NCBI GenBank assembly: GCA_018136815.1
Contig: CM030934.1
Location: 3,472,313-3,536,312 of the forward strand
Length of the DNA: 64,000 nucleotides
Reading direction: 5' to 3'
Source: Isochrysis galbana
Taxonomy: Eukaryota; Haptophyta; Isochrysidales; Isochrysidaceae
Shown here one piece after another: positions 43,861 to 55,270 of this stretch. Positions within the stretch are counted from its first letter, which is position 1. Every line of letters starts with the position of its first letter. The translations under genes were made by a program, and so were the position numbers. The notes under the pieces were generated by a model. It did not search any database and was not told where the DNA came from. It was given only the letters and a program-made list of their open reading frames with translations.

Positions 43861-44370
43861 TCCTTTCTCCTCTGCTTCATTCTTTGAAAGCCGAGTTCAC
43901 TTAGAATACGACTTTGGCACCGGGGGTGCCGAGAGATGCGCTCGCACATCAGATCCCTCGTCTGTACTCTCTCTCTCTCCTCCTCTCTCCTTTCCTCTGA
44001 AGAAAATAATTGGAGTCCTACTCGAACTCTATGTGTACAGCACAACTTCATTTATATATTCATGCCGCGCAGCGAGAAGATGATGAGAGGACATGCTCTC
44101 CCCCAGCCCCCGCAGTACACCTCGTTTTCGCTCTTCCTCCTTCCTCTTTCATCTAGAGTAGTCCTCTCTCTTTATTTGTGTATTTCTGCCTCCTCCTGTT
44201 CTCTCTCTCTGCTGCCTGAGTCTCTCTCCTCCTTGATGTCTCCCGCGAGGAAGATAGGTGACATCCCTTGTACACGAGGGAATTCAAATATGATATCACA
44301 CATCCTGTGGGGCTCTTGTCTCTGTACGCGGCCGCTTTGGAAGCTTGCTTCCCAGGAGTAAACTACCCAT
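43861..44370. other. No gene recognised
   Basis: CT-rich and mixed sequence between the Rab11 upstream region and a GA minisatellite. No conserved frame. Confidence 0.5.
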
Positions 44371-44375
44371 TCTGT

Positions 44376-44830
44376 TAGATGTGGAGGAGAGAGAGAGGAG
44401 AGAGAGGAGAGAGAGGAGAAAGAGAGGAGAGAGAGGAGAGAGAGAGGAGAGAGAGAGGAGAGAGAGGAGAGAGAGAGAAGAGAGAGAGGAGAGAGAGGAG
44501 AGAGAGAGGAGAGAGAGGAGAGAGAGAGAAGAGAGAGAGGAGAGAGAGAGGAGAGAGAGGAGAGAGAGAGAAGAGAGAGAGGAGAGAGAGGAGAGAGAGG
44601 AGAGAGAGGAGAGAGAGAGGAGAGAGAGGAGAGAGAGAGAAGAGAGAGAGGAGAGAGAGAGAAGAGAGAGAGGAGAGAGAGGAGAGAGAGGAGAGAGAGA
44701 GGAGAGAGAGGAGAGAGAGGAGAGAGAGAGAAGAAAGAGAGGAGAGAGAGGAGAGAGAGGAGAGAGAGGAGAGAGAGGAGAGAGAGAGGAGAGAGAGGAG
44801 AGAGAGAGAAGAGAGAGAGGAGAGAGAGCA
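44376..44830. repeat. GA-rich minisatellite, about 455 bp
   Basis: Irregular alternation of GAGAGAGGA and GAGAGAGAGGA/GAGAGAGAGAA units. Frames of 200-300 codons on both strands are Arg/Glu or Ser/Leu repeats and not genes. Confidence 0.97.
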
Positions 44831-45404
44831 GGGAGGAGCGCAAGGGAGCTCCTCTCGACGGGCGGCGGCGAGTTTTGTTTTTGGCGACCAGTACGACGGG
44901 CACCTCCCGCACGTAGCTCTAAAGTATGAAGAGGTAGATTTGGGCCCATCATATCTTGGCCCTAGCTCCCAGCTCGACGCGCAGCGCGAGTCACCATTTG
45001 TGTCACCTGGGCGGCGTTGCATGCGCGCGGCGCGAAAGGTGCTTCACCTTTCACGAGCAGATGGGCGAGCATCTAGGCGGTGGGAAGGGGGGCTGACGGG
45101 CCTGGTTGCCTTTGTTTGTGGGTCGGCACGATCCAAACGCCATAGTGGCGGGCGAGTGGCTGCTGGTCTGCTGGTGTTGGCGGCTAGCTGGTGCAGCGGC
45201 AACGGTGCAACGCGCGAGCGCGAGCCAGCAATTTTGGCGCAGGCAGGCTGTCTGTGTCTGCGCACCCGATCAGGGAGTGGTTATGGCTAGACACATATGG
45301 ATATGGACTGCCAGCGCGATGGCCACGGCGACGCGCAGGCAGTCCACTGCAATGCGCGCACACGTGCAGTCTGAATGACCCCTAGGATCTTGTGATCTTG
45401 GGTT
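44831..45404. other. No gene recognised
   Basis: Mixed GC-rich intergenic DNA without a conserved frame. Confidence 0.5.
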
Positions 45405-45760
45405 GTGTAGCGCCCTCTCTTTTTCTCTCAACCGAGGTGTGAGCGGCCAGGGGCTGCGCCCCAACCTCCACAGCCCATTGAGCTGCCTCACTGGCCCTTA
45501 TTTGGGAGCCCCCTCAGGACCTCAGGACCTTTGAGAGCAGGTCGTGCCGCGCACCATGCGCACGCGCCGCAGGAGAGGGCGAAGAGAGAGTGGAATGTTG
45601 GAGTGCGGAATTCGTCGGTCCCCGAGCCGGGGATTCGGGATTCAACGATAACCGAGTCCCGTTTACGTACGTTATTAGTAAACGGGCGGAGTGAGAGGCT
45701 GGCGACAGGCGGAGGAGCGGAGGGAGCAGCGCAAGCTCGCCCGGGGGAGCCCTCTCAAAG
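45405..45760 (+). repeat. Partial retroposon unit (copy B)
   Basis: Matches the middle of copies A and C: GGCCAGGGGCTG-GCCCCA, CCTCCACAGCCCATTGAGCTG, GGACCTTTGAGAGCAGG, GCCGCAGG, then TAGTAAACGGGCGGAG. Both ends of the unit are missing or diverged. Confidence 0.6.
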
Positions 45761-45892
45761 TAAGGTTCCCTGTGCGCCGCCAAGAATCTTCAGATGTTTT
45801 TTGGTCGATATCTGGTGGCAATGCCTTCCGTTTTTTTTTGAACGCGAAGCTGTTCATCATCATATGTCACATATGGTACCGAGCGCGCTGGC

Positions 45893-46803
45893 AACGCTAC
45901 TTTTATATGGGGGTCAATGGGGGCCTCGCGCCCCCCTCTCTCCATCGCGGACACCCCCCGGGGTGGGCCCGTACATTCAAGCTGGGCAATCATCATTCTG
46001 GCCCAGGCCCCTAGTGGGCGCGGGCCGCGAGCCGCACTCCCAGGCCCACATGGGCCAGCTCTCGTACTGACTCCCCCCCCCATCCCTGGTCGCCAGGCAG
46101 ACAGGGGACTCAGGGCGGCACCCAAGGCCAGCGAGGCGAGCGAGGGAGAGGCAGGGGGGGCCAGGGGCTGAGCCCCAGCCTCCACTGCCCCCTGAGCTGC
46201 CCCTGCTGGCCCTCTAGGCGCCCCTGAAGGACCTCTGAGAGCAGGCCATGGCGCACCGCATGGCGACGCGCCGCAGGGACCGGGGCGGAAGAGAATGGAA
46301 CGAGGGAGAGGGGGGGATTTACACCCCCCCCGATGGAGTGTGGTGAGAAACGAGACCCGTTTGCATTAGCAAACGGGCGGAGGGGGGCGGCTAGCGACAG
46401 GAGGGAGATGGGAAGGGAGCGGCTCAAGACGTCTTGGGATACACCTGTGGCAGGTATCCTCGGGGCGCAGTTGCTTATTTCTGCTCGAGAACTGCTCGCG
46501 GCGTGAGCTGGTAAGGGCGTTTCTTCTTCTTTGACGAGAGGTTCCTTCCCCCCCCCCCCGGTGCTTTTTCCTGGAGAGTCGCCCGACGTAGGTCGGTCCG
46601 TCTCAATGGGCGGGTTTCCCTCATTTTAACTTGTGGGGAGTTAGAATGGGAGCCGGGGGCATGCGAGGGGGGAGATTTGGAGGGGTGCATAGGTGTATGT
46701 ATCTGTGTCAACAGCACGCGCCAAGGTGTACGGGCAGGTGCGCTGAGGGCTGTCGTGTTAGTACCGGGCTAGTGAGAGTAGTGGTACTAATGCTCAGTTA
46801 GAT
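45893..46803 (+). mobile_element. Retroposon unit (copy C), 911 bp, with 21-bp target duplication
   Basis: Flanked by identical 21-bp direct repeats at 45872-45892 and 46804-46824 (core GGTACCGAGCGCGCTGG). The content is collinear with copy A minus the nested element, so copy C shows the empty site. It has G/C hairpins (GGGGGCCTCGCGCCCCC and GGGGGGGATTTACACCCCCCC). No coding frame is conserved between copies. Confidence 0.75.
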
Positions 46804-46824
46804 TATGGTACCGAGCGCGCTGGC

Positions 46825-47021
46825 GGCGCTTTGGTGTTGATCCAGTTGCACTGGGTGGCACACCAAGCACCATACTCACAAATGCCACCCTTGCAGCTAC
46901 GCCTGCGAGCGCTTCGGCTCCGGCGGCTTGGGACGGCCCCGGTGGGGCGTCGTGGCGGCGGGGTGCTGGGAGGTGGGAGCGGTCGGCGCGCGCTCCATCG
47001 CTGAAACTATAACGATAGTTT
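46825..47021 (-). mobile_element. MER-start element fragment (copy 4)
   Basis: Hairpin AAACTAT-CGTT-ATAGTTT (47004-47021, minus strand) precedes ATG 46998 and a 34-codon frame MERAPTAPTSQHPAATTPH... ending at a TAG. It resembles copies at 33.5 and 35.6 kb (PT/AT-rich, then GRPxPPE). Truncated downstream next to retroposon copy C. Confidence 0.6.
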
Positions 47022-47704
47022 GATCACCAAAAAGGTAACAACCGCACCAAATCATGTCCGAATCAAGAACAACAAACCAATTGTTAAAAGTGCGCGAAGC
47101 GACGCAGGTGTTGGCATTCCGTGGCGCACCAAAGTTGGCGCCATCATGGCCGCAAGAGATACAATTAACATGCTGGCCGCCGCTCCCTCGACGCCCCCTC
47201 GTTTCCCCGGCCCCCTTGACCCACTACAACAATAACAATTAGATGACGTGCACGCCGCATGACACGCCCATATGTGGCGGTACGCGCCGCACCGGTATTC
47301 GGGTGACTAAAGTGGATAGCAACAAGAATGACAAAGACAAGATGCAAGCATAAGTTGGCAAGTAAGTGCAAGTACAAGTAGGACCTGCCGATGCTCTTAT
47401 TCTACAAGTTGAGGATCATGATAGACGAGCGGACGAGGCAACCAAACTGAAGAAGCCTACCCTTCGACGCGACTTCTCCTTGCATGATGACATCTTCGAC
47501 GTATGCGCGACAGCTTTTACTCGCACGAGGAGGGCGCACGTTGGCGCAAAATGGCGCGTGAGGCAACCGTGCTGCTGGCGCGAACGGCGACGCGTCCAGC
47601 GAGAGCCATGTGTGGACGCGGCGAGCGAGCCGCCCACAAGTCTTCCCCGAACGACTGCGGATCCGAAGGTCTTCACGCGCAACCGGCATGGTATGTGCTT
47701 CAAC
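47022..47704. other. No gene recognised
   Basis: Short frames here have no recognisable domain. It serves as the 3' flank of the minus-strand membrane-protein gene. Confidence 0.5.
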
Positions 47705-50700
47705 TCAATACGGAAAGACAGTATAGAGGTTGCTTGTGCGGCGAGGATGTCCGTCCCTCTCGACTCCTTCGTGTGAGACGTTACACGAGACCGGAGCGGG
47801 CACATCGGTCGCGCAATCACCATGTGTGGGCTCGCTTTCCTTCGCAGCCGTACTCTCGCCAACATTAGCACGCGGGCCGAAGATCATCGAAAGCATCGTC
47901 GTCCTCACGGCAGAGAAGGGCGTCGATGGACTCGAAATTGTTGGTGAAGGACAGCCACCGCTACCTATTCCGGGCGACGGCGACGGCCTAACGCATGGGC
48001 CGGCCGTCAGGCTAGTGACAGGCGGTGGTTGGATCGCAAGTCGCACTGTCCGCGTCGATGGCGATCGACCAGCACCGAAACCTCCAGAGCCCATGTCGAC
48101 ACCGCGTCGCTTGAGGGTACGCTGCAGCTTCGCCCGCTTGCGGTTCCGGCTCTCATTGGTTGTCTCAATCGCCCACGAACGCAGAGAGTGCGAGGATTCC
48201 GCCTTGAAATCCTCGCCATCGCTGCTGTCCATTGCCCCTGGTGCAGCATACGACTCCTCTTGCAACACCTCGTACCTCTCTGCTGCTCTAGACTCCATCT
48301 CCTCGGGGTGGCACGACCGCTGGAACCACGCAAAAAGCTGGAAGCCGCCGCAGCACAACAGTACCCCAACAAGGCTCCAGGTTGCAATAAGCGCGGAGAG
48401 TGGCGCGTGAGCGACGGCAGCGTCGTACGGCAGCGCGTTGGCTGGGGTGACATGGACGGGTAGCGATGGCAAGTGAGTGAGCACCCCATCTGCCGGATCG
48501 GCGATAGCGATTGAGATGGAGTCATTCCTAAGCTCGATTGCGCGATATGTTGCGCCATGGAAGGCGGCAGCCACGCGTGAAGGCCGGCCCGTGAAGTACA
48601 TGAACCGGTCCGACATGCCGTCTCCAAGCTCAAATCGTAGATCCGGTAAGGCGCTCGTGTTCAGGGTGAGGTCCCCTGCGCTCACGGAGAGCTGAACGCC
48701 CCATTCCGCCAGATCGCCATCAGGGTCGCTGATGCCGAGGGCGGGCAAAGGCGTCAGCTCAAGCATTTGTGCACGCATCTGCCCCGGGTGCGTCCATTGC
48801 GGCTTGTCATCGGAGCTTACTACCCAGAGGCGCGCAGCCTCTGGCGCCGAACGGCCGCCCTGAGCGTCGACGGCCTCGAAGATGAAGGTGTCGGGCCCCG
48901 GTGTGCGCTCGAGTTCATCAACGCATTCCCCTCCGTGTTGTGGTGGAGTTGCGCAGTTAAAGTAGTTTCGCGCCGGCACATATACAACTTTCGCCCCTGC
49001 GTCAACTTGGTCGCCTCGGCCCAAGGGAATGAGACTGCACGCCCTGGGCGTGCAGCATTCGCATTCGATAGAATCACCAGCTTGAGCTGTGCGCCTGTCT
49101 TTGTGCGCCACGCACGCTTGGGCTCCAAGCGCGGGCCGGCATGGGTAGAGCTGCCCGTGGGAAGGGGGCGTGATGATGCGAACTGGCAACGGCTCGTCCG
49201 TTTGCAAGATCGGCGGCACGGCAGTGCCCGCCGCAGCTGGGTTCGTCTCGTTGGGAGCGGCGCCGAGCTTGTGCACCGAGAGCCGGCCGCCCCAGAGGGC
49301 CATGACTACGGGCGTGTCTTCATCGACGAGCGCAGAGACGGGGTGGGCGACGAGGCTATTAAGCACACGCAGGGTCACAAGGCCACTGTCCTCAACCGCG
49401 GAACACGCGCCGAGCGCGTCGCATGCTCCGAAGGCAAACGAGTCGTGGTCGAGCACTCGCTTGCCTTCGTTGCCTAGAGAAACGCTGCCTTCCCCGACGT
49501 ACTCGTACACGAGCGCCCACTCACCCACCGGCAACGAGTCGCCGATGGCCAGTGGCACAATAGACCCCTCTCCCGGCGCGAATTCGTCGTCCCGATCGCC
49601 CTGCCCGCCGCCCTCGAATCTAGCAGCTGCATAGAGGCGTCCGTGCGAGGGCAATCTGTGCACGACTGCATGGCTGAGAGCCGAGTCATTGTCGCTGGCG
49701 CGAAGTTCAAAACGGGTCCGCATCCCAACTACGACATCCACTACACCCGACGCTGGCTGCGGCGGATCATTGCGCGGGGTGATGTTAAGGACCACTTGAG
49801 CGCTAGGCGACACTCGCCCGTTGCCGTCGAGAACACGGTACTCGAAGGTGACGGCAGCTACCCCTGCCACATCGCGTGCAGGTACGTACCAAACACGTCC
49901 TCCGGGAAGCGGCAACGGCAAGTCGGCTTCCACAACGGCGGCTGACTGCGCCGCCGGCGCACTTTTCGAGTCCCTGTCTGACGGAAGGAATAGGGTGCCG
50001 GACGTGGGGAGTTTTGTGATCTCCGCAAAGGAGGCGACCGCCGGCCGAGGGGAGTAGGCCTCGTCGAATGGATCCTTCCCTGAAAGCATCACCATCGTTG
50101 GGGTGTCTTCAACAAGTGCAATGGTGCGCGCATCAGCGAGTGGCGCTGAGTCCTCGAGCCAGGCGGTAAAGCTCGATCGTACTTCCTCATCTGTGAGGGC
50201 AGCGCTGTAGAGAGCGAATAAGAATATCTCTCCCGACCAACCCGTCCAATCATTGCCACTGCCTCTGCTTGGGGCAAATAGCAGCCGATGGTCGAGGTGC
50301 CAACTACTGAACTGTGGTTCGATGGCGATCGCACCGTCAGCATAGGAGGGGATCAGCAGTAGATCTCTGAGTCTCTCGCCATTTTGGTAGGCGCGCAAGG
50401 GCTTGCCAGATTCGATGACAAGCATGAGCTGTTGCGGAGCGCCCGCCGGACCGTCCCGAAAGAATGTGCCACCCACATTTCGGCTGTCGATCTGCGTGCA
50501 CAAAAAGGCGGCTGATGGAGAGGTTCATGAGCGCGCTCGCACTGAAAGGGCAAGCAAACAGCTCAAGAAAGACAGCCGCCGCTCACCTCCACATGATAGC
50601 AAGTGTGACGGCCACGGATGGGCACGGCGGACGAGAGCTCGAGCTCGAGGTATCCACCGTTTTGCGAGAGCCGTAGCCCAACCTCACCTCGAGCGCAGGC

Positions 50701-51672
50701 GTCGAAGTCGGCGCTCCGCTCGCTCCCCAACGCAACTATCGGCACGGCATTCTCGGATTCGGGCTGCGGAGGTGCCCTGAGCCACAGTTCAAGTGTGAGC
50801 GAATGCGACGACTCGAGGTACGGCAGCATGGCTGAGATGTTGCCTAGGGAGTAGGCGGCTGCGCCAGAGTAAGAGCCGTGGATGCCGAGCCCCACCCCAT
50901 CAGTGCAGTGGCTGCCGGTGCCTCGAGCTAGCTGTCCAAAGGGTCGGCCGCTTGCCGGCGCCTCGGCAGATGAAAAAAAACGGCCAGCGATGCAGTCGGC
51001 ACGGCTTAGCCCGTAGATCACGCGCAGGTGTTCCGTCGGCCGGCCCCTGCGGAAGCCGGATGAGCCAGTCGCCTCAATTACAGAAGCCAACATAGGTGGG
51101 CTGGCTCTCCTCGCAAGGTCCATCAGGGCGGCAGGCTGCGAGCCCGGGCTCGCATGCCGGAAGGAAATAAATTCTGCAGGGCAATGAATGAGAGGACCTG
51201 CAGCGGTGCTCGTGCTCCCTGTCGTTCCAAATCCCCATCCCGACGCTACGCCCGCAGCCGTCTCTCTCAAATGCGCACCTCCCTGCCCCGCAACCCTCGT
51301 GCCTGCTGGCTTGCCCTCCCACCGGACCTTCCGATCATCCCAATTTTCTAGCTCCTGCAACCCGCTCCCGCTCCCTCTCTCGCCCGCCCCCATCCCATCC
51401 CTCTCCCTTTCCCCTCCCTCTCCCTTTCCCCTCCCTCTCCCTGTCCTCTCCCCCCTCTCTCCCCTCCCTGACTCCCTCTCCCCCTCTCGCTCCCTCTCCC
51501 CGACTCCCTGTCCTCCCTGACCACCGTCTCCACGCGCCTCTACCCCTTCCCTCACGCGAGGTTTCGCGAGCGGACCGGGGGGCGGAGCTATGGGAAGGAG
51601 GGAAGGGAATGGGGAGAGCGCGAGGCGCGGCGGCGGCGCACATTCCGCGCAGACGGAAACTATGAGCAACAA
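47705..51672 (-). CDS. Single-pass membrane protein with LamG/concanavalin-like and cadherin-like ectodomain, at least two exons
   Basis: Exon 50587-~51672 (5' limit uncertain) and exon 47705-50491 join across a 95-nt GT-AG intron at HTCYHVE-IDSRNVGG, in frame. The LamG-like jelly roll is split by the intron: SLTLELWLRAP, GYLELELSS, GGTFFRDGP and GEIFLFALYSAALTDEEVRSSF. Then come several ~100-residue repeats resembling cadherin/VCBS modules (VEDTPTMVML, FEYRVLDGNGRVSPSAQVVL and DTFIFEAVDAQGG stretches). One membrane segment follows (about codons 690-715 of exon 2, ATWSLVGVLLCCGGFQLFAWF) and a ~200-residue basic, Ser-rich cytosolic tail. A cell-surface adhesion or receptor role is inferred. 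No ATG lies at the top of the first exon, so the start may be in an unseen upstream exon; the GA-rich sense DNA at 51360-51560 may be untranslated. Confidence 0.75.
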
Positions 51673-51717
51673 GAAAACGGAGACCAGATCCGTCAGAGTT
51701 TTTTTGTTGTTTTGGTA

Positions 51718-51882
51718 AAACCTTAGTGCTGCGGGACCGTAGACCGTAGCCCTTCGACGGCAATGGAGCCCCTACCCCGCGATGGGGGTGTGCGCGGTTG
51801 GCGCATGGCTCGTCCGGTGTATGTGGGTGGGAATGCTAGCTTACAAGATGTCATACGGCGCTATAAGTTCTAACGTGGTACC
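51718..51882 (-). repeat. Short dispersed repeat, copy 2
   Basis: Inverted relative to 32605-32775, with the same word order (AACCTTAGTGCTGCGG, ATGGCTCGTCCGGTGTATGT, GCTATAAGTTCTAACG). Confidence 0.7.
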
Positions 51883-52826
51883 GTCCGCAAATGCAAATGC
51901 CTTGGCCCAGGCCAGAGTTTCGTTTCGGACCCGCCGACCCGCCCAAATTTCGTTTCGAAATTTCGCACGCATTTCACTAAGTTTCGGGCCTCCTCCACCC
52001 AAATTTCGCGGGTATTTTGCTTTGCTCTCGGCTATAGAGCTAGCGCGCTCCGCGCGCATCGATACGCACCTAGCTAACATTCGCGTAGGTGCTAATACAC
52101 TTACTTACAACTCATAGCTCATACTCATAGGACGCAATCAATAGTAATCACGTAAGGCAATAGTGAGATACAAGAGATAGAAGTAAATGAGAAATTGCTT
52201 CAAAGCCACGATCAACCCACTATGCGCTTGTTGTAGCGACTCATCAGGGACATTTGCAAGTGATCCGACAACACACCGGACTACTGCTTGCCGTACATCA
52301 CACGGAGCAAAGAAAAAACACGCTCACACGATGCTGAATTGGGTGCGATCGAAACCTTTGTTTGCTTGGAGGTACGAACTCCGACCTTTCGGCCGCGGAC
52401 GCCCGCTGGTGGCTTCCTCTTTGCCAGCCGGTCACGTTCGTGTGCTGCCATTTCTGGCAGCTCAACTCCAGAGATGCCACGGCGTCAAGGCTAGGGACTG
52501 CAGTTAACTATCAAGGTTGGGGAGTACCAGTTAGTAGCCATTTGAGTGGTAGTTAGTTCAATGGTTGTAAGTATATGGCAGTAGTTACCTACTAGTTATC
52601 TGGTTTATGGCTCCCTACGTTGGTGGTTAACTAGTAGTTTAACTACGTAGTTACCTAGTAGATATAGATATTATAATAGAGATGATGTGTACAGTACAAG
52701 CAAGCCCCCCGCCGCCCCCCCGCCCCCGTCCCCCCCGCCGTGCGCTCCCCCCCTCCCCCTCCCGTCTCCCCCCAACCCCTCCTCCCTCCAACCTCCATCC
52801 AACGACGACCATCCAAGCAAGAGGCC
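51883..52826. other. No gene recognised; includes a MITE-end remnant and TAG-rich degenerate repeats
   Basis: 51901-51921 resembles the terminal repeat of the MITE at 17.85 kb, with no partner end found. 52520-52680 is AT-rich and built from GTAGTTA/CTAGTAG words. Confidence 0.5.
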
Positions 52827-52899
52827 ATGAACCCCAACGCCCCGGAGCTATGCAAACGTTTCCCGAATGGGAAGTGCCCCATGAACATCATGGGCAAGG
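52827..52899 (+). CDS. Possible first exon of an unknown gene, cut by gap
   Basis: ATG 52827 begins MNPNAPELCKRFPNGKCPMN and runs into the gap after 24 codons. The C-KRF-x-x-GKC spacing recalls the start of a CCCH zinc finger, but too little is present to assign. The upstream DNA is C-rich. Confidence 0.25.
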
Positions 52900-52999
52900 N
52901 NNNNNNNNNNNNNNNNNNNNNNNNNNNNNNNNNNNNNNNNNNNNNNNNNNNNNNNNNNNNNNNNNNNNNNNNNNNNNNNNNNNNNNNNNNNNNNNNNNN
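52900..52999. other. Assembly gap (100 N)
   Basis: Exactly 100 N; true size unknown. Confidence 0.99.
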
Positions 53000-53299
53000 C
53001 TGGTTCTATACACACAGCAATATATTTTCACTATGTTTTTATGGACTTGAACGCGTACGTAAGTATCGCAAAAACTAAAGACGCTAACCGCTAAAAACAC
53101 CAAGGGCTCGAGAACCCAACTTCGACCCGCGACCGGGGGCGCCACGAGGCCGTTCGAGTCACCGCTCACCATATGGATGCCGCTACCAGCACCAAAGTGC
53201 GGTATGCCGCCCTCACAGCCACGCCAATCGCGCCCGCCGCCCCCGCGCACTGCGTCGAAATCGGCCGCCTGCGGCCCCCGGTGATGACGTCGTCACGCC
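53000..53299. other. No gene recognised
   Basis: 3' flank of the transposase-like gene; nothing recognised. Confidence 0.5.
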
Positions 53300-55270
53300 T
53301 CAAGACGGCGCCGAGCGCGGGAGCACGCGCTGGCCCTTGGCCTCGAGGAAAGTGTCGAGGCGCATCGTTCCCTCAATCACCGCGGACGGATCGGTGGCCG
53401 CCTCTCGGAGCCATCGAAGCGACTCGGGCCAGACGATGGGCAGCACGTCGAGGATGTGCTTGTCATCCCCCGGCTTCACGGCAGTGAGAGTAGGCCACAC
53501 CCAGGCGTCAGAGATAATGGCAAGAGCGCGCACCGCGGCCATTATGTGCGGGGAGCTAAAGCCGGCCAAGATCGCGCTCCGTAGCTTGCCACCAGCCGCT
53601 GTTGCCAAGTCCGCCTCTTCGCGAAGGTAGCCGAGGAGTGAGCTGTCCTGGGCGAATCGGTCGACCACGGCCGCATCCAGGAAGAATATGTAGCTGCGCC
53701 CACCACAGATCGCCAGCAGGTCTTCGACGTTGCCGTAGAGCTTGCCCGCTCTCTCCGGATGCGCCTTCTCCTTGTGCGCGAGCCACTGCGCAAAATTCTC
53801 GCCAATCGCGTAGCCCTTTGAGCTGAAGAGCGCGACGTACTTGGAGACCTCGTAGGTAAGTGCGCAAGCCGGCGAGCTGAACCAGCCTACGCACGTGCGC
53901 ATAGCTTTGAGCTTTGCTTTGTCCTTCTCAGCGTCCTCGTCCGAAATATTTAGCTCTCGACGGACCACAACATCGAGAGCCTCGCGCGCCTTCTCACCAA
54001 TGTTGACTGTGGCATGCTCTGCGCACGTCGGCATAATGCTGCCCGTACGCCCCGTGAGGATAAGGCTCGCCGCGCAGCGCCCGTTGGCGGCCCGGTCGTT
54101 TTGGCTCGAGCTTGGCACGAGACTTGTGATCTGCGACTGCTTCTTGCGCCGGCGCTCGAAGAACGAGAGGCCGTCGTCTGCGAACGTGCAGTCATCGTCG
54201 AGCGGAACTGAGTTGGCCTCGAGCGCCTCCGCAAGCGCAAGGTCGTGGAAGAGACCGGCGGCTTCCCCCGCATCGGTGATCGCCTTCAACGCGGCGTTGT
54301 AAGTGTTGCGCTGGCCCACCGCTGTCTTATCGGCAATAGCCGAGATTGAGAGGATGCGCGAGTCAAGTTTGCCTGTATTTTTGTCGCGCCGAGAGAGTAT
54401 TTGGCCCAGGAGCTCGCGTTGCTGCGAATTGGCGCCATCCGCTACGTAGCAATAGCTTCCGTCGATGTCCTCCATTAGCCACTCAGCAGTCTGAGCGTGA
54501 GAGAGAGTATGGTCAGTAGATGCAATAAAATGTTTCAGGTCTTACTCTGCTGCTCCGATGGGCGCCGCAATAGCGCCGGTGACGTGGGCTAAGGGTGAGG
54601 GCATTGCATTAGCCGCGGTTGCACAGGAGAAGGCGGGCTCATCCTACCTGGATGTTATGAAGCTCGCCACCAATGGCCGGCAGCTGCTTGCAATGAGAGA
54701 CGCCAGGTATCCAGTATACTTGGCGAGGCTCATAGCAACGCTGGCCGCCCTCAGTCTTAACTAGCACCTTCTTCTCGCGGTGCGGCAGCGTGATCTTGTA
54801 GAAACGCGCAAAAATAAGGAAAAGCTTGGGCACCACGTTCCGCGAGACGCCGCAATCAGCAATCAGCTACAACAAGGGTAGAGGTGGGGTGGGTCAACCT
54901 CATCGCAGGCGGGCATGATCAAAGTGCTTCTCAGGGCATTCTGGGCGGTGCCCGCGCTCACCTCTAGTGCGGTGAGATCCACCTCCGTCGAGAAGTGGCC
55001 GTTCACGAAGAAGTACTCCTTCGGCGGCTTGATGATCGCTTCGTACTTGATGCGCAGCGCCCTCTCACGATCCAACTGTTCCTGCAATGCCTCAACGTGA
55101 GCTTGGGCCTCTTGAAGGCTCGGCTCGTTTGCGTGCCGCGCCGCCTCGCCAGCGGCAAGTTGCTGAAAGGCCTCTTCGAATTTTTTCGCCTTCTCTTGCG
55201 CGAGCTTTGCGCGCCGCTTGTCTAGGTTGGCCCGTTCTTTTAACTTTTTACTGTTTTTTGTCGCATTCAT
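53300..55270 (-). CDS. Transposase-like protein (transposon-derived), three exons, start codon supplied by LTR
   Basis: Exons 54899-55270, 54648-54866 and 53300-54490 join in frame to 593 aa. The introns are 32 nt (54867-54898) and 157 nt (54491-54647). N-terminal residues ~5-85 form a Lys/Glu/Ala coiled coil (KNSKKLKERANLDKRRAKL). The middle has LIADCGVSRNVVPKLFLIFAR and SHCKQLPAIGGELHNIQ-TAEWL. The C-terminal ~400 residues start DGSYCYVADGANSQQREL and contain DKTAVGQRN and CAEHATVNIG. I associate this layout with RNase-H-like transposon proteins seen as multicopy genes in protists and cnidarians, but only by memory. The ATG (55270) and the next three codons lie inside the right retrotransposon LTR, which ends at 55259, so the original 5' end is displaced. 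Confidence 0.6.

Noticed and set aside
44172-45290. Several 200-300 codon frames on both strands
   Set aside because: Translation of the GA minisatellite.
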